Part shown: positions 18,072 through 32,730 of the stretch, one piece after another
Position numbering within the stretch: position 1 is the stretch's first letter
Layout of the letters: each line of letters begins with the position of its first letter
Assembly: GCF_015326965.1 (NCBI RefSeq)
Contig: NZ_CP017659.1
Span: forward strand, 3,582,501 to 3,646,500
Direction of reading: 5' to 3'
DNA length: 64,000 nt
DNA from: Paenibacillus sp. JZ16
GTDB taxonomy: Bacteria; Bacillota; Bacilli; Paenibacillales; Paenibacillaceae
Translations under genes and position numbers: made by a program
The notes under the pieces: model-generated
Database searches by the model: none
What the model saw: only the letters and a program-made list of their open reading frames with translations
Told to the model about the DNA's origin: nothing

Positions 18072-18122
18072 AATAGGCGCCGGGAAGCGATACAGACCAC
18101 TCGCCGGAACCTATCGCCTATT
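18072..18122. other. inverted repeat at the secY-adk junction
   Basis: AATAGGCG (18072-18079) pairs with CGCCTATT (18115-18122), and the latter spans the secY stop codon. Inner CCGG motifs could extend the stem. There is no T run on the minus strand, so it looks like a processing or attenuation site rather than a terminator. Confidence 0.45.
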
Positions 18123-19416
18123 TATTGATAAAACCTTTGTAATGACGTTTGATCAGTTGGCTTTCGATCTGCTTCATCGTATCCAGTGCAACACCGACCA
18201 CGATCAAGAGGGACGTACCACCAATCTGAACCGTACGCGGAAGACCTGCAAGTGATCCAAAGAACACCGGAAGTACGGAGATCACGGCCAGGAACAGAGC
18301 TCCTGTCATGGTCAGACGGGTCATAACCCGGGTCAGATACTTCTCGGTAGCTTTACCAGGACGAATGCCCGGTACATAGCCGCCGTTCTTCTTCATATTA
18401 TCAGCCATTTGGTTCGGATTCATCTGCACGAAAGTGTAGAAGAACGTGAAACCAATGATCATGAGTACATACAGTACCATTCCAAGCGGGCTGTCATAAG
18501 CCAGATTCGCCGTAACCCATTTCGCCCAATTCTGGTGTCCCCAGAAGCTAGCGAGGATAACCGGGAACTGCAGCAGTGACATCGCAAAGATTACCGGAAT
18601 AACGCCTGCTCCGTTAATCTTGAGTGGAATGTGTGTATTCTGTCCGCCGTACATTTTGTTTCCTACAACACGCTTCGCGTATTGAACCGGAATTTTACGG
18701 ATACCTTGCTGAATGAATACAACACCGGTAATGATCAGAACCAAAATCAGTAGGATGATGACACCCTTCAGAATGTTCATGAACACTTGACCATCCTGAA
18801 TGAAGTTCGATTCGATCGTAGTCCGAATGTGCATCGGGATACCAGCAGCGATACCTGCAAAGATAATGATCGAAATACCGTTACCGATTCCGCGTTCCGT
18901 AATCTGTTCGCCGAGCCACATCAGGAATGATGTACCTGCGGTAAGCACGATCGCAATAACAACAAAATCGATAAACGTTGCTCCAGGAACCATATCCATG
19001 CCATACATACGGTTAAACCCGATGGACATTGCGAATGCCTGGATCAAACCCAATATTACCGTACCATAACGAGTAATTTGAGCCAACTGTTTCTTCCCGT
19101 GTTCCCCTTGTTTGTTCCATTCCGCAAACTTTGGAATGACGTCCATCGACAACAACTGTACGATAATGGACGCAGTAATATATGGAAATATCGAAAGGGC
19201 AAAGATCGAAAACTGCGATAGTGCGCCCCCCGAGAACGTGTTAAGAAGACCGAACAACTCATTGCCTGCCTGATTCGTCTGGGTAAAAACATCTTTGTTA
19301 ACACCGGGAACCGGAACAAAGGATCCAATACGGAAGATGATCAGAACGAATAAGGTGAACAAAATACGCTTGCGAAGGTCATCCACACGCCATATATTTT
19401 TCAGGGTCTTAAACAT
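18118..19416 (-). CDS. secY: protein translocase subunit SecY
   Basis: A 432-residue channel protein with ten hydrophobic segments. Family stretches include RIGSFVPVPGVN in the N-terminal part, YFTFFYTFVQ-type sequence (GFTFFYTFVQMNP) near residue 320 and the cytoplasmic loop GGYVPGIRPGKATEKYL. With SecE (63 residues, at 45.7 kb) it forms the Sec channel. Its ATG overlaps the rplO stop as TAATG, which implies coupled translation. Confidence 0.97.
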   Translation of the reverse strand: MFKTLKNIWRVDDLRKRILFTLFVLIIFRIGSFVPVPGVNKDVFTQTNQAGNELFGLLNTFSGGALSQFSIFALSIFPYITASIIVQLLSMDVIPKFAEWNKQGEHGKKQLAQITRYGTVILGLIQAFAMSIGFNRMYGMDMVPGATFIDFVVIAIVLTAGTSFLMWLGEQITERGIGNGISIIIFAGIAAGIPMHIRTTIESNFIQDGQVFMNILKGVIILLILVLIITGVVFIQQGIRKIPVQYAKRVVGNKMYGGQNTHIPLKINGAGVIPVIFAMSLLQFPVILASFWGHQNWAKWVTANLAYDSPLGMVLYVLMIIGFTFFYTFVQMNPNQMADNMKKNGGYVPGIRPGKATEKYLTRVMTRLTMTGALFLAVISVLPVFFGSLAGLPRTVQIGGTSLLIVVGVALDTMKQIESQLIKRHYKGFINK

Positions 19417-19856
19417 TAGATCACCTCGGTTTTACCGCCGGCAGCCTCGATCTTCTCTACCGCAGATTGAGAAAACTTATTAGCTTTTACAGTCAAAGAA
19501 ACGGTAACTTCACCGTTGCCAAGAATTTTGATTCCGCTCTTTGTATTGTTAACAATACCGCTCTCAACCAAAACTTCTGGAGTCACTTCAGTACCTGCTG
19601 CAAAGCTGTTAAGTTCTTCGATGTTCACAATCGCGTACTCTTTCCGAGTTGGGTTTACGAAACCGCGCTTCGGAAGACGACGATACAATGGGTTCTGTCC
19701 ACCTTCGAAGCCTGGACGTACACCACCGCCGGAACGAGAGTTTTGTCCTTTGTGACCGCGACCCGACGTTTTACCCGTACCGCTACTAGTACCGCGTCCA
19801 ACGCGCTTGCGCTCTTTGCGGGATCCAGGTGCTGGGCTCAGCTCATGTAACTTCAT
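19416..19856 (-). CDS. rplO: 50S ribosomal protein L15 (uL15)
   Basis: A 146-residue protein from the ATG at 19856 ([22 protein letters not shown]), followed by the Gly-rich [33 protein letters not shown] region typical of L15. A GTG four codons earlier overlaps the GGAGG ribosome site and is not used as the start. Its stop overlaps the secY start by one base. Confidence 0.96.
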   Translation of the reverse strand: MKLHELSPAPGSRKERKRVGRGTSSGTGKTSGRGHKGQNSRSGGGVRPGFEGGQNPLYRRLPKRGFVNPTRKEYAIVNIEELNSFAAGTEVTPEVLVESGIVNNTKSGIKILGNGEVTVSLTVKANKFSQSAVEKIEAAGGKTEVI

Positions 19857-19902
19857 CGTTCGTTGCACCTCCTTAATATGTCCGGGAATAAACTGCCCGG
19901 GA

Positions 19903-20088
19903 TTAACCTTCGATTTCTTTAACAGAAACCAGGTGATTTACTTTCTTAATCATTCCGCGAATTGCAGCATTGTCGCTTTGAACCACGGAATGGTTGATTT
20001 TGCGAAGTCCGAGTGTTTTCACGGTTGCACGCTGATCCTCTGGACGACCAATCACGCTGCGTACGAGGGTGATTTCAAGTTTAGCCAT
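19903..20088 (-). CDS. rpmD: 50S ribosomal protein L30 (uL30)
   Basis: A 61-residue protein of the short bacterial L30 type: [19 protein letters not shown], then [14 protein letters not shown]. It lies 12 bases after rpsE and 46 bases before rplO. Confidence 0.97.
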   Translation of the reverse strand: MAKLEITLVRSVIGRPEDQRATVKTLGLRKINHSVVQSDNAAIRGMIKKVNHLVSVKEIEG

Positions 20089-20100
20089 GAGATTCCCTCC

Positions 20101-20598
20101 TTAACCCAACAGCTCTTCGACGGATTTGCCGCGAAGCTTGGCAACATCTTCAACACGCTTCAGGCGGGACAACCCTTCCAAAGTCGCATTGACCATGTTC
20201 ATGGAGTTCGAAGAACCTAGAGATTTTGTCAAAATGTCGCCTACGCCAGCCAGTTCAAGTACTGCACGAACCGGTCCGCCAGCGATAACCCCAGTACCTT
20301 CAGATGCCGGCTTCAACAATACTCGGCCTGCTCCGAAGTGACCTGTTACGAGGTGAGGAATAGTTGTTCCAACAAGTGGAATGTGAATCAGGTTTTTCTT
20401 AGCATCTTCAATACCTTTGCGGATTGCATCCGGTACTTCGCCTGCTTTACCGATACCTGCTCCTACCCAACCTTTGCCATCACCGACAACTACCAGTGCA
20501 CTAAAGCTAAAGCGACGTCCGCCTTTTACAACTTTAGCAACGCGGTTAATGTTTACTACTCTTTCAGTCAGTTCTAAAGTGTTAGGATCTACACGCAA
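20101..20598 (-). CDS. rpsE: 30S ribosomal protein S5 (uS5)
   Basis: A 165-residue protein. The N-terminal double-stranded-RNA-binding-like domain has [24 protein letters not shown]; the C-terminal part has [19 protein letters not shown]. Translation begins at TTG (20596-20598 on the minus strand) with AAGGAGG 7 bases before; no upstream ATG exists in frame near it. S5 supports decoding accuracy. Confidence 0.96.
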   Translation of the reverse strand: MRVDPNTLELTERVVNINRVAKVVKGGRRFSFSALVVVGDGKGWVGAGIGKAGEVPDAIRKGIEDAKKNLIHIPLVGTTIPHLVTGHFGAGRVLLKPASEGTGVIAGGPVRAVLELAGVGDILTKSLGSSNSMNMVNATLEGLSRLKRVEDVAKLRGKSVEELLG

Positions 20599-20624
20599 GT
20601 CGTTTACCTCCTTTTGAAAATATC

Positions 20625-20993
20625 TTAGAATTCAAGGCCTGCCTCGCGAGCTGCCTCTGCAAGTGCTTGAATACGTCCATGATACAAGTATCCACCACGA
20701 TCGAATACGATCACTTTGTAACCTTTGTCTGCAGCACGTTTTGCAACGAGTTCGCCGACTTTACGAGCGGATTCAACGCTTCCGCCGTTCTTGATGTCGT
20801 TAGCCAGTTCTTTATCCAGCGTAGAAGCTGATGCCAAAGTCACGCCAGCCACGTCGTCGATCAATTGAGCATAGATGTGTTTCGAAGAACGGAACACGTT
20901 CAGACGTGGACGTTCTGCTGTGCCTTGGATTTTCTTACGGACACGCAGGTGTCTTTTCAGACGAGCTTTGTTCTTGTCTTGTTTCGTGATCAT
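20625..20993 (-). CDS. rplR: 50S ribosomal protein L18 (uL18)
   Basis: A 122-residue protein starting [21 protein letters not shown] at 20993, chosen for the GGGAGG site 8 bases upstream and because the longer frame (to 21080) adds 29 residues not found in L18. It binds 5S rRNA with L5. The C-terminal [26 protein letters not shown] is the family ending. Confidence 0.96.
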   Translation of the reverse strand: MITKQDKNKARLKRHLRVRKKIQGTAERPRLNVFRSSKHIYAQLIDDVAGVTLASASTLDKELANDIKNGGSVESARKVGELVAKRAADKGYKVIVFDRGGYLYHGRIQALAEAAREAGLEF

Positions 20994-21104
20994 GCTTCCA
21001 TTTCCTCCCTTCAGTTTTGCCTTAAGAGCTTCACTTTTAGACGCATCGGGTAAGTATGGGAGAAGAAGTAAGTTATCCACCAGGTAAATCCCCGGTCAGC
21101 TAAC

Positions 21105-21647
21105 TTATTTCTTCTTACCAGCTTTACCTTCCTTACGGATAATGCGTTCACCTTCGTATTTAATACCTTTACCTTTGTATGGCTCAGGCTCACGTACGGA
21201 ACGAATCTTAGCAGCGTATGCACCTACGCGCTCTTTATCGATACCACGAACCGTGATTTTTGTGTTTGCCGGTACGTCGAACTCGATACCTGGCTCCGGT
21301 GTAATTTCAACTGGGTGGGAGTAACCCACGTTCAGAACGATTTTATCTCCGGATTTGCTTGCACGGTATCCGACACCTACCAACTCAAGGTTTTTCGAGA
21401 ATCCTTCAGTTACACCGTTGACCATATTCGAGACAACGCTGCGGGTCGTGCCGTGAAGAGAGCGATGTGTTTTGTTGTCGGAAGGACGAACAACATTGAT
21501 CTCGTTGTTTTCTACTGTAATTTGCATGTCTTTATGCAGTTCACGAGTCAAGGTACCTTTAGGTCCTTTAACAGTGATTACAGTGTTATCCAGTGTGACT
21601 TCCACACCGTTTGGAATAGCAATTGGTTTACGACCAATACGGGACAT
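21105..21647 (-). CDS. rplF: 50S ribosomal protein L6 (uL6)
   Basis: A 180-residue protein with two similar halves: [16 protein letters not shown] at the start and [21 protein letters not shown] at the end. The usual length. It follows rpsH by 29 bases in the spc order. Confidence 0.97.
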   Translation of the reverse strand: MSRIGRKPIAIPNGVEVTLDNTVITVKGPKGTLTRELHKDMQITVENNEINVVRPSDNKTHRSLHGTTRSVVSNMVNGVTEGFSKNLELVGVGYRASKSGDKIVLNVGYSHPVEITPEPGIEFDVPANTKITVRGIDKERVGAYAAKIRSVREPEPYKGKGIKYEGERIIRKEGKAGKKK

Positions 21648-21676
21648 TCATTACACCTCCTATCTTGTGACGTTGA

Positions 21677-22075
21677 TTACCATACGTAGCAGAGAACTTC
21701 TCCGCCAGCTTTGGATTGACGAGCTTCTTTGTCGGTCATAACTCCCTTAGACGTGGAGATGATCGCAATACCCAAACCACCAAGTACGCGAGGTACTTCG
21801 TTGCTCTTCGTGTAAACGCGAAGACCTGGTTTGCTGATTCTTTTCAGACCTGTGATTACACGTTCGTTGTTGGAACCATATTTCAGGAATACACGAATGA
21901 TCCCTTGTTTATTGTCTTCCACAAACTCTGCATCACGGATGAAGCCTTCACGCTTCAAAATGTCAGCGATTTGTTTTTTAATCGTCGAAGCAGGCATTTC
22001 TACTGTTTCGTGGCGAACCGTGTTCGCGTTACGAATACGAGTTAGCATATCTGCAATTGGATCGGACATAGTCAT
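21677..22075 (-). CDS. rpsH: 30S ribosomal protein S8 (uS8)
   Basis: A 132-residue protein: [18 protein letters not shown] at the start, same length and start as B. subtilis S8, and [20 protein letters not shown] near the end. It binds the central domain of 16S rRNA. Confidence 0.97.
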   Translation of the reverse strand: MTMSDPIADMLTRIRNANTVRHETVEMPASTIKKQIADILKREGFIRDAEFVEDNKQGIIRVFLKYGSNNERVITGLKRISKPGLRVYTKSNEVPRVLGGLGIAIISTSKGVMTDKEARQSKAGGEVLCYVW

Positions 22076-22108
22076 GTAGGATAAACCTCCTTCCCGTTTA
22101 TAAACTTC

Positions 22109-22294
22109 TTACCAGCTTGCTTTTTTCACGCCAGGAATCTGGCCTTTATAAGCTAATTCACGGAAACAAATTCTGCAAATTTTAAACTTCTGCAGTACCG
22201 AATGTGGGCGACCACAACGTTCACAACGGGTATATGCCCGTACTTTGTATTTCGGTGTACGTTGTTGTTTAACTTTCATCGAAGTTTTTGCCAC
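22109..22294 (-). CDS. rpsN: 30S ribosomal protein S14 type Z (uS14)
   Basis: A 61-residue zinc-binding S14 with C24, C27, C40 and C43 in [10 protein letters not shown] and CRICFRE. The short type Z form is the standard one in the spc cluster of Bacilli. It follows rplE by 46 bases. Confidence 0.97.
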   Translation of the reverse strand: MAKTSMKVKQQRTPKYKVRAYTRCERCGRPHSVLQKFKICRICFRELAYKGQIPGVKKASW

Positions 22295-22340
22295 TTAGCC
22301 TGACACCTCCTAAATAGTTTCGGAGAAAAGGACAACCGTC

Positions 22341-22883
22341 TTATTTCGCGAAAGGCATGCCCAGTTGAGCAAGCAGTTCACGGGATTCTTCGTCGGTTTT
22401 AGCAGTCGTTACGATAACGATGTCCATACCGCGAACTTTATCCACTTTGTCATACTCAATTTCAGGGAAAATGAGTTGCTCTTTCAGACCGAGCGTATAG
22501 TTACCGCGTCCGTCAAATGCTTTGGTGGACACGCCTTGAAAGTCACGTACACGTGGAAGTGTAACGTTGAACAGCTTGTCGAGGAAGTAGTACATACGCT
22601 CACCGCGCAGTGTTACCTTCACACCGATCGGCATGTTCTCACGCAGTTTGAATCCCGCGATGGATTTCTTCGCACGGGTGATAACCGGTTTTTGACCAGC
22701 AATCAGCTGCATGTCGTTCACAGCGGAATCAAGCACCTTCGAGTTAGCTACAGCGTCACCTACACCCATGTTGATGACAACCTTCTCGATTTTTGGTACC
22801 TGCATTACTGTCTTATAGCTAAACTTCTGCATCAGAGCAGGAGTTACTTCGTTCAAAAAACGTTCTTTCATTCTTGCTGCCAT
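22341..22883 (-). CDS. rplE: 50S ribosomal protein L5 (uL5)
   Basis: A 180-residue protein: [18 protein letters not shown] at the start and [29 protein letters not shown] near the end. It binds 5S rRNA and contacts P-site tRNA. It is 28 bases after rplX. Confidence 0.97.
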   Translation of the reverse strand: MAARMKERFLNEVTPALMQKFSYKTVMQVPKIEKVVINMGVGDAVANSKVLDSAVNDMQLIAGQKPVITRAKKSIAGFKLRENMPIGVKVTLRGERMYYFLDKLFNVTLPRVRDFQGVSTKAFDGRGNYTLGLKEQLIFPEIEYDKVDKVRGMDIVIVTTAKTDEESRELLAQLGMPFAK

Positions 22884-22911
22884 GATTCAAGGACCTCCTT
22901 TCTAAACCGTC

Positions 22912-23268
22912 TTATTTATCGATAACTTCTCCGGATCTTTTAGCTACGCGAACTTTTTTACCGTTGTCCAGTACTTTGTAACCGATACGGGTTACTTTTC
23001 CGCTCTTCGGATCAACGTGCATAACGTTCGATACATGGATCGGAGCTTCCTTCTCGATGATACCGCCTTGTGGGTTCATTTGGTTTGGCTTCTGGTGCTT
23101 CTTAATCATGTTCACACCTTCAACCAAAACACGATTTTCACGAGGGTACGCTGCGATGACACGGCCTTTTTTGCCTTTGTCTTTACCGCTGATGACGATA
23201 ACTGTATCATCTTTTTTCACGTGCAGTTTGTTGCTATGGGATTCCAGGACTTTTTTCACTTTAGGCAT
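22912..23268 (-). CDS. rplX: 50S ribosomal protein L24 (uL24)
   Basis: A 118-residue protein with an N-terminal KOW domain: [28 protein letters not shown]24 starts assembly of the 50S subunit. The C-terminal [13 protein letters not shown] is typical. Confidence 0.97.
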   Translation of the reverse strand: MPKVKKVLESHSNKLHVKKDDTVIVISGKDKGKKGRVIAAYPRENRVLVEGVNMIKKHQKPNQMNPQGGIIEKEAPIHVSNVMHVDPKSGKVTRIGYKVLDNGKKVRVAKRSGEVIDK

Positions 23269-23345
23269 TCGTTACACCTCCTATGACTAGCCAGTTCAAC
23301 TATTTATCGGGTTCCCGAAAAGTTACGTCACTTTTTGGGGTGTTA

Positions 23346-23714
23346 TTAGATTACTTCCGGAGCCAAGGAAACGATTTTCATGTAGTCTCTTTCGCGAAGT
23401 TCGCGAGCAACTGGTCCGAAAATACGAGTTCCGCGTGGGCTTCTGTCGTCTTTAACAACAACAGCTGCATTCTCGTCAAATGAGATGTAAGATCCGTCTT
23501 TACGACGTACAGAACGTTTCGTGCGAACGACTACCGCTCTTACTACATCACCCTTTTTGACAACGCCGCCTGGTGTTGCTTGTTTGACGGAACATACGAT
23601 CAAATCACCGATTTGAGCTGTACGACGACCAGTACCACCCAATACGCGGATACACATCAGTTCCTTCGCACCGGAGTTGTCAGCAACAGCTAAACGTGTA
23701 AATGGTTGAATCAT
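23346..23714 (-). CDS. rplN: 50S ribosomal protein L14 (uL14)
   Basis: A 122-residue protein, the universal length: [27 protein letters not shown] at the start and [23 protein letters not shown] at the end. A 77-base spacer separates it from rplX. Confidence 0.98.
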   Translation of the reverse strand: MIQPFTRLAVADNSGAKELMCIRVLGGTGRRTAQIGDLIVCSVKQATPGGVVKKGDVVRAVVVRTKRSVRRKDGSYISFDENAAVVVKDDRSPRGTRIFGPVARELRERDYMKIVSLAPEVI

Positions 23715-23750
23715 TTAAATTTCCTCCTTCCATCAAAAACTGATCATATC

Positions 23751-24017
23751 TTAGATGATTACCGCTTTTTCAACCACTTCTACCAATCTCCAGCGCTTGT
23801 CTTTGGAGAGAGGGCGAGTTTCCATGATTTTAACGGTATCTCCGATTTGAGCTTGATTGTTCTCATCATGCGCTTTAAATTTTTTTGTGTATTTAATGCG
23901 TTTGTGATACAAGTCATGCTTCTTATAGGTTTCAACAGCTACAACAATGGTTTTATCCATTTTATCGCTGACAACTTTACCAATTTGCACTTTACGAGCA
24001 TTGCGTTCTTCGCTCAT
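23751..24017 (-). CDS. rpsQ: 30S ribosomal protein S17 (uS17)
   Basis: An 88-residue OB-fold protein: [22 protein letters not shown] near the N-terminus and [28 protein letters not shown] at the C-terminus. Position between rpmC and rplN is as expected. Confidence 0.97.
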   Translation of the reverse strand: MSEERNARKVQIGKVVSDKMDKTIVVAVETYKKHDLYHKRIKYTKKFKAHDENNQAQIGDTVKIMETRPLSKDKRWRLVEVVEKAVII

Positions 24018-24062
24018 TTGTTAGCCTCCTTCCTGAATACAGAACGTCGAGTTTCTGCTTCA

Positions 24063-24260
24063 TTAACTAATCCCAAGTTCTCTTTCACGGATAACGGTTT
24101 TAGCACGAGCTATTTCTTTGCGAACGTCACGGATCCGAGTCGGGTTGTCAAGCTGGCCTGTGGCCAATTGAAAACGGAGGTTAAAGAGTTCCTCTTTAAA
24201 TCCGGCGATTTTTTGCTCGATTTCTGCAGTGGTTAAGTTGCGCAGTTCATTAGCTTTCAT
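24063..24260 (-). CDS. rpmC: 50S ribosomal protein L29 (uL29)
   Basis: A 65-residue helical protein, [39 protein letters not shown]. The ATG at 24260 lies inside the last codons of rplP (11-base overlap), with GGTGG as ribosome site, so its translation is likely coupled to rplP. An in-frame GTG four codons earlier is less likely. Confidence 0.94.
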   Translation of the reverse strand: MKANELRNLTTAEIEQKIAGFKEELFNLRFQLATGQLDNPTRIRDVRKEIARAKTVIRERELGIS

Positions 24261-24684
24261 TTGCTTCACCACCCACTTCTTCTCGTTTCACAAACTTCGT
24301 TTTAACAGGCAGCTTGTGAGCGGCGAGACGCATCGCTTCGCGGGCGATTTCCTCGGACACGCCTCCAAGTTCAAACATGATCTTGCCTGGTTTTACAACG
24401 GCAACCCATTTCTCAACGTTACCTTTACCGCTACCCATCCGCACTTCGAGAGGCTTTTGAGTAATCGGCTTATCTGGGAAAATCTTAATCCATACTTTAC
24501 CGCCACGACGAATGTAACGAGTCATCGCGATACGAGCAGCCTCGATCTGACGGTTCGTGATCCAGCCTGGTTCTGTTGCTTGCAGACCGAATTCGCCGAA
24601 GTTCAGTTCAGTACCGCCTTTAGCTTGACCTCTCATATGGCCGCGCTGTTGTTTGCGGTGTTTTACACGTTTTGGTACCAACAT
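24250..24684 (-). CDS. rplP: 50S ribosomal protein L16 (uL16)
   Basis: A 144-residue protein: [24 protein letters not shown] at the start, [15 protein letters not shown] and [28 protein letters not shown] later. It is only 2 bases after rpsC and overlaps rpmC. Confidence 0.97.
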   Translation of the reverse strand: MLVPKRVKHRKQQRGHMRGQAKGGTELNFGEFGLQATEPGWITNRQIEAARIAMTRYIRRGGKVWIKIFPDKPITQKPLEVRMGSGKGNVEKWVAVVKPGKIMFELGGVSEEIAREAMRLAAHKLPVKTKFVKREEVGGEANES

Positions 24685-24686
24685 GA

Positions 24687-25352
24687 TTAGTTGCCTCCTT
24701 CCTGAGCAGCTTGTTTCTTAGCCGTAGGAAGAACCTCTCCACGATAGATCCATACTTTCACGCCGATACGGCCGTAAGTCGTATGCGCTTCTGCTGTACC
24801 ATAGTCGATGTCTGCACGAAGCGTATGAAGTGGAACAGTTCCTTCACTGTAGCCTTCCGTACGAGCAATCTCGGCTCCGCCAAGACGTCCGCTGACCGAT
24901 GTTTTAATCCCTTTTGCTCCAGAGCGCATAGTTCTTTGAATCGCTTGTTTCAGTGCACGACGGAAAGATACACGACGTTCCAGCTGTTGTGCAATGCTTT
25001 CAGCAACAAGAATAGCGTCCAGTTCAGGGTTTTTGATTTCAGAAATGTTGATGTGAACTTTTTTACCGCCGGCAATTTTAGTCACTTGTCCGCGCAGTAC
25101 TTCTACTTCGGAACCACCTTTACCGATAACCATACCTGGCTTCGCAGTGTGGATCGTCACGTTCACACGATTAGCCGCTCTCTCGATTTCGATACGGGAT
25201 ACAGCGGAGTCTTTCAATTTATTTTTCAGGTATTCACGGATTTTCACGTCTTCCAGCAAAAGATCACCGAAGTCTTTGCCTGCATACCATTTGGATTCCC
25301 AATCACGGATAATACCGATACGGAGTCCTACTGGATTTACCTTTTGGCCCAC
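24687..25352 (-). CDS. rpsC: 30S ribosomal protein S3 (uS3)
   Basis: A 221-residue protein with the KH domain ([22 protein letters not shown], about residues 64-85) and a C-terminal domain containing [23 protein letters not shown]3 sits at the mRNA entry channel. It starts 13 bases after rplV. Confidence 0.97.
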   Translation of the reverse strand: MGQKVNPVGLRIGIIRDWESKWYAGKDFGDLLLEDVKIREYLKNKLKDSAVSRIEIERAANRVNVTIHTAKPGMVIGKGGSEVEVLRGQVTKIAGGKKVHINISEIKNPELDAILVAESIAQQLERRVSFRRALKQAIQRTMRSGAKGIKTSVSGRLGGAEIARTEGYSEGTVPLHTLRADIDYGTAEAHTTYGRIGVKVWIYRGEVLPTAKKQAAQEGGN

Positions 25353-25365
25353 ACGTTTTCCCTCC

Positions 25366-25698
25366 TTATTTTTCAGCTACCACCAAAGTAATGTGGCTGG
25401 TGCGTTTATTGATCCGGCTTGCACGTCCCATCGCACGCGGGCGGAAACGTTTCATAGTCGGTCCCTGGTTGACATAAGCTTGCGTCACAACCAATTTAGT
25501 TACATCCAAAGAGTAGTTATGCTCAGCGTTAGCGATAGCCGAGTTCAAAAGCTTCTCAACAACCGGAGATGCAGCTTTCGGAGTGTGACGAAGAATTGCG
25601 ATCGCTTCGCCGACTTGCTTACCGCGGATCAAGTCAACAACGAGTTGAGCTTTACGAGGAGCAATACGAATCGATCTAGCATGTGCTTTTGCTTCCAT
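25366..25698 (-). CDS. rplV: 50S ribosomal protein L22 (uL22)
   Basis: A 110-residue protein: [24 protein letters not shown], with the beta-hairpin loop [28 protein letters not shown] that lines the peptide exit tunnel. No loop deletion is seen. Confidence 0.97.
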   Translation of the reverse strand: MEAKAHARSIRIAPRKAQLVVDLIRGKQVGEAIAILRHTPKAASPVVEKLLNSAIANAEHNYSLDVTKLVVTQAYVNQGPTMKRFRPRAMGRASRINKRTSHITLVVAEK

Positions 25699-25734
25699 AT
25701 GTTTAACCTCCTCTCAAACAAAGAGCTTCATTAA

Positions 25735-26010
25735 TTATCTTCTTGTTTTCTTATCATCTTCATGACCTTTGTAGGTACGAGTTGGAGCGAACTCACCCAA
25801 CTTGTGTCCTACCATGTCCTCTGTTACATATACAGGTACATGTTTACGGCCATCGTATACTCCGAACGTGTGACCGATAAATTGCGGGAAAATAGTGGAG
25901 CGGCGGGACCAGGTTTTGATCACAGCCTTTTTGCTTGCGGCGTTCATGTCCTCCACTTTTTTGAGCAGATATCCGTCAATAAAAGGTCCTTTTTTCAAAC
26001 TACGGCTCAT
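25735..26010 (-). CDS. rpsS: 30S ribosomal protein S19 (uS19)
   Basis: A 91-residue protein: [21 protein letters not shown] at the start and [23 protein letters not shown] at the end. It pairs with S13 in the 30S head. Confidence 0.97.
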   Translation of the reverse strand: MSRSLKKGPFIDGYLLKKVEDMNAASKKAVIKTWSRRSTIFPQFIGHTFGVYDGRKHVPVYVTEDMVGHKLGEFAPTRTYKGHEDDKKTRR

Positions 26011-26081
26011 ATTGAAATCCTCCCTTCACCAAATTGTCTCGTTACCTTCGAGCCTGTCACGAAGTTATGCACAATCGCGCA

Positions 26082-26912
26082 TTACTTCGTGCGGCGGCGA
26101 ACGATATATTTGTCAGAAGCTTTACCTTTTTTACGTGTTTTGTAACCAAGGGTTGGTTTACCCCATGGAGACATAGGCGATTTACGTCCGATTGGAGCGC
26201 GGCCTTCACCACCACCGTGAGGGTGATCGTTAGGGTTCATGACGACACCACGTACTTCAGGACGTTGTCCAAGCCAGCGGCTACGACCAGCTTTACCGAT
26301 TTTGATCAACTCATGGTCTTGGTTACCCACAGAACCGATAGTTGCACGGCAAACTTTCAGGATGCGACGAACTTCACCGGAAGAAAGACGAACAGTTACG
26401 TACTTATCTTCTTTACCGAGAAGTTGAGCTTCTGTACCAGCAGCACGAACCAATTGTCCGCCTTTACCTGGTTTCAACTCGATGTTGTGGATAACGGTAC
26501 CTACCGGAATGTTTTCCAGTGGAAGTGAGTTACCGATCTTGATGTCAGCACCTACTCCAGATACTACTTGGTCTCCAACTTTCAGACCTTTAGGAGCGAT
26601 GATATAACGTTTTTCACCATCTACATAGTGAATCAGAGCGATGTTGGAAGTACGGTTCGGGTCGTATTCGATTGTAGCAACGCGACCTGGAATGCCGTCT
26701 TTATTCCGTTTGAAGTCGATGATACGGTATTTACGCTTGTGTCCGCCGCCATGGTGACGAACCGTAATTTTACCTTGGTTGTTACGGCCAGCTGTTTTGC
26801 TCAGCGGAGCCAACAACGATTTCTCCGGCTGATTCGTGGTGATTTCTTCGAAAGTCGACACGGACATGTTGCGTCGAGCCGGGGATGTCGGTTTATACTT
26901 TTTAATAGGCAC
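26082..26912 (-). CDS. rplB: 50S ribosomal protein L2 (uL2)
   Basis: A 276-residue protein, the usual length. Conserved segments: [20 protein letters not shown] and the C-terminal [25 protein letters not shown], whose His-containing loop is near the peptidyl transferase centre. It follows rplW by 29 bases. Confidence 0.98.
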   Translation of the reverse strand: MPIKKYKPTSPARRNMSVSTFEEITTNQPEKSLLAPLSKTAGRNNQGKITVRHHGGGHKRKYRIIDFKRNKDGIPGRVATIEYDPNRTSNIALIHYVDGEKRYIIAPKGLKVGDQVVSGVGADIKIGNSLPLENIPVGTVIHNIELKPGKGGQLVRAAGTEAQLLGKEDKYVTVRLSSGEVRRILKVCRATIGSVGNQDHELIKIGKAGRSRWLGQRPEVRGVVMNPNDHPHGGGEGRAPIGRKSPMSPWGKPTLGYKTRKKGKASDKYIVRRRTK

Positions 26913-26941
26913 TGAATTTTCCCTCCTTACTTAAGAAATTC

Positions 26942-27235
26942 TTATTCAACCGATTCAAAGAACTCGAGCGGTTTGCTGTCTGGAGCCAAAGTCACGATTG
27001 CCTTTTTCCATTCGGTTGTGTAACCGGAATAACGGCCATAACGCTTTGGTTTAGCAGGAACACGCATCGTATTCACGTTCGATACTTTAACTTTAAAAAT
27101 AGATTCGACAGCTTGCTTGATCTCGGTCTTGTTAGCACGGATATCCACTTCAAAAGCATATTTCAGCTCTGCCATGTAGTCAGCCGTACGTTCCGTGATC
27201 ACCGGGCGCTTGATTATATCGCGTGGGTCTTTCAT
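26942..27235 (-). CDS. rplW: 50S ribosomal protein L23 (uL23)
   Basis: A 97-residue protein: [16 protein letters not shown] at the start, the [19 protein letters not shown] core and [19 protein letters not shown]23 is the docking site for trigger factor and SRP at the tunnel exit. Its start codon overlaps the rplD stop by one base (TAATG), so translation is probably coupled. Confidence 0.97.
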   Translation of the reverse strand: MKDPRDIIKRPVITERTADYMAELKYAFEVDIRANKTEIKQAVESIFKVKVSNVNTMRVPAKPKRYGRYSGYTTEWKKAIVTLAPDSKPLEFFESVE

Positions 27236-27858
27236 TACGCGAGCACCTCCTCTACCTTCTGAACTGCTTCCTTCGTAATGATCAGTTGATCGTACGACAG
27301 TACGTCAAGAACATTAATGCCGTCAGCCGCTACGAATTTCACACCAGGAATATTACGAGCGGAAAGGGCTACATTATCATCATAGCTTGGAGCAACGATC
27401 AGAGCTTTACGGCCTACTTTCAGGTTGCTAAGAATGTTAGCAAACTCTTTCGTTTTCGGCGCATTCAGCGTCAATTGATCCAATACGATAATCGCGTTGT
27501 CAATCACTTTGGAAGACAATGCGGATTTGATAGCCAAACGACGAACTTTCTTAGGAAGTTTAAATGTGTAGCTGCGCGGAGTTGGTCCAAATACCACACC
27601 GCCGCCTTTCCATTGTGGAGAACGGATCGAACCTTGACGAGCACGGCCAGTACCTTTTTGTTTCCAAGGCTTACGTCCGCCGCCGCGTACTTCAGAACGT
27701 CCTTTTACTTTGTGGGTACCACGACGAAGCGAAGCGCGCTGCAACAATACTGCACTGTGCAATACGTGTGCGTTCGGCTCGATGCCGAATACAGCTTCAT
27801 TCAATTCTACTTCGCCAACTTGGCTACCGCTGACATTATAAAGTGCTACTTTAGGCAT
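27235..27858 (-). CDS. rplD: 50S ribosomal protein L4 (uL4)
   Basis: A 207-residue protein: [20 protein letters not shown] at the start and the tunnel-lining loop [43 protein letters not shown]. It is 26 bases after rplC. In enterobacteria L4 also regulates the S10 operon; no such system is established in Bacilli. Confidence 0.98.
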   Translation of the reverse strand: MPKVALYNVSGSQVGEVELNEAVFGIEPNAHVLHSAVLLQRASLRRGTHKVKGRSEVRGGGRKPWKQKGTGRARQGSIRSPQWKGGGVVFGPTPRSYTFKLPKKVRRLAIKSALSSKVIDNAIIVLDQLTLNAPKTKEFANILSNLKVGRKALIVAPSYDDNVALSARNIPGVKFVAADGINVLDVLSYDQLIITKEAVQKVEEVLA

Positions 27859-27884
27859 TGTTTGTTCCTCCTTTCTTTAGGCGA

Positions 27885-28508
27885 TTATTTCTTCACCGTT
27901 TCTTTGATTTGAACGAAACCTTTTTTAGGTCCAGGAATGGAACCTTTTACAAGGATTACGTTACGCTCTGCATCGACTTTAACAACTTCGAGCTTTTGAA
28001 TCGTAACTGTCTCATTGCCCATGTGACCTGGCAGACGCTTTCCTTTAGGAACACGGTTTGCCTGGATCGAACCCATGGAACCTGGTCTACGGTGATAACG
28101 GGAACCGTGAGACATTGGTCCGCGGCTTTGGCCCCAACGCTTGATTACACCTTGGAAACCTTTACCTTTGGAAATACCCGTTACGTCAACAAATTCGCCT
28201 TCTGCGAAGACATCAGCCTTCAGCTCTTGTCCAACCTCGACACTCGCGAGGTCAACACCGCGAATTTCGCGAACGTAGCGCTTAGGCGCAGTGTTTGCTT
28301 TTTTCGCATGGCCTGCTTCTGGTTTGTTAGATCTGTTCTCTTTCTTATCAGAGAAACCGACTTGAATCGCTTCGTATCCGTCGTTTTCCAGATCTTTCTT
28401 TTGAAGAACAACACAAGGACCTGCTTCGATAACCGTTACAGGAATTACAACACCCTCAGGGGTAAACACTTGAGTCATTCCGAGCTTTCTACCTAAGATA
28501 CCTTTCAT
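27885..28508 (-). CDS. rplC: 50S ribosomal protein L3 (uL3)
   Basis: A 207-residue protein: [27 protein letters not shown] at the start and the central [32 protein letters not shown] loop that approaches the peptidyl transferase centre. Confidence 0.98.
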   Translation of the reverse strand: MKGILGRKLGMTQVFTPEGVVIPVTVIEAGPCVVLQKKDLENDGYEAIQVGFSDKKENRSNKPEAGHAKKANTAPKRYVREIRGVDLASVEVGQELKADVFAEGEFVDVTGISKGKGFQGVIKRWGQSRGPMSHGSRYHRRPGSMGSIQANRVPKGKRLPGHMGNETVTIQKLEVVKVDAERNVILVKGSIPGPKKGFVQIKETVKK

Positions 28509-28549
28509 GTTGACACCTCTTTTCTCTTCTCTAATTCATTATGCAGTGC

Positions 28550-28996
<447 letters not shown>

Positions 28997-29025
28997 ATTA
29001 TATATAAAAGATAGGCGTATTGCAA
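28997..29025 (-). promoter_or_regulatory. promoter of the S10-spc ribosomal superoperon
   Basis: Minus strand TTGCAA (29020-29025), 17 bases, TATAAT (28997-29002), inside an A/T-rich stretch. It drives the run of genes from rpsJ leftwards. The 29026-29210 segment between it and the tuf terminator contains only A/T-rich DNA with a TTAACC/GGTTAA inverted repeat. Confidence 0.85.
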
Positions 29026-29212
29026 GCACTAATTCATAATTAATATGTATTTGCATCATTAACCGAAAGTTGCAGGACTTGGTTAATAGACTTCATCGCT
29101 CACGCATATCATATTGTATGTGATCTCTTCTATATAATAGATAGTTTCGAATCTAAACCGCTAATATCCTTCGGAGCTTGTAATCAGGTTACTCGAACCG
29201 ATCTCAAATAGG

Positions 29213-29247
29213 AAAAGAGCCTGATCCAAAGGATCAGACTCTTTTAT
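29213..29247 (-). terminator. terminator downstream of tuf
   Basis: Minus strand AAAAGAG-CTGATCC type stem (AAGAGTCTGATCC / GGATCAGGCTCTT) with a 3-base loop, then TTTCC. It ends the str operon. Confidence 0.88.
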
Positions 29248-29314
29248 CAGGACATCACATTGTTACTCGTTACAATACACTGTTGCTATATTCAAGGCTG
29301 TTCGTAAGCCTTAA

Positions 29315-30505
<1,191 letters not shown>

Positions 30506-30600
30506 TTGAACAATTCCTCCTTAAGGGGATATATATGTTAGGCCGGAAGCGGAGTTAACGGGATGTTGGTCCCGCCTCCTATCCAGCAGGTAAAACGTTA

Positions 30601-32682
<2,082 letters not shown>

Positions 32683-32730
32683 GCGAATAGTCTCCCTTCA
32701 AAATTAGAAGTATTAATTAGTTGCTGAATC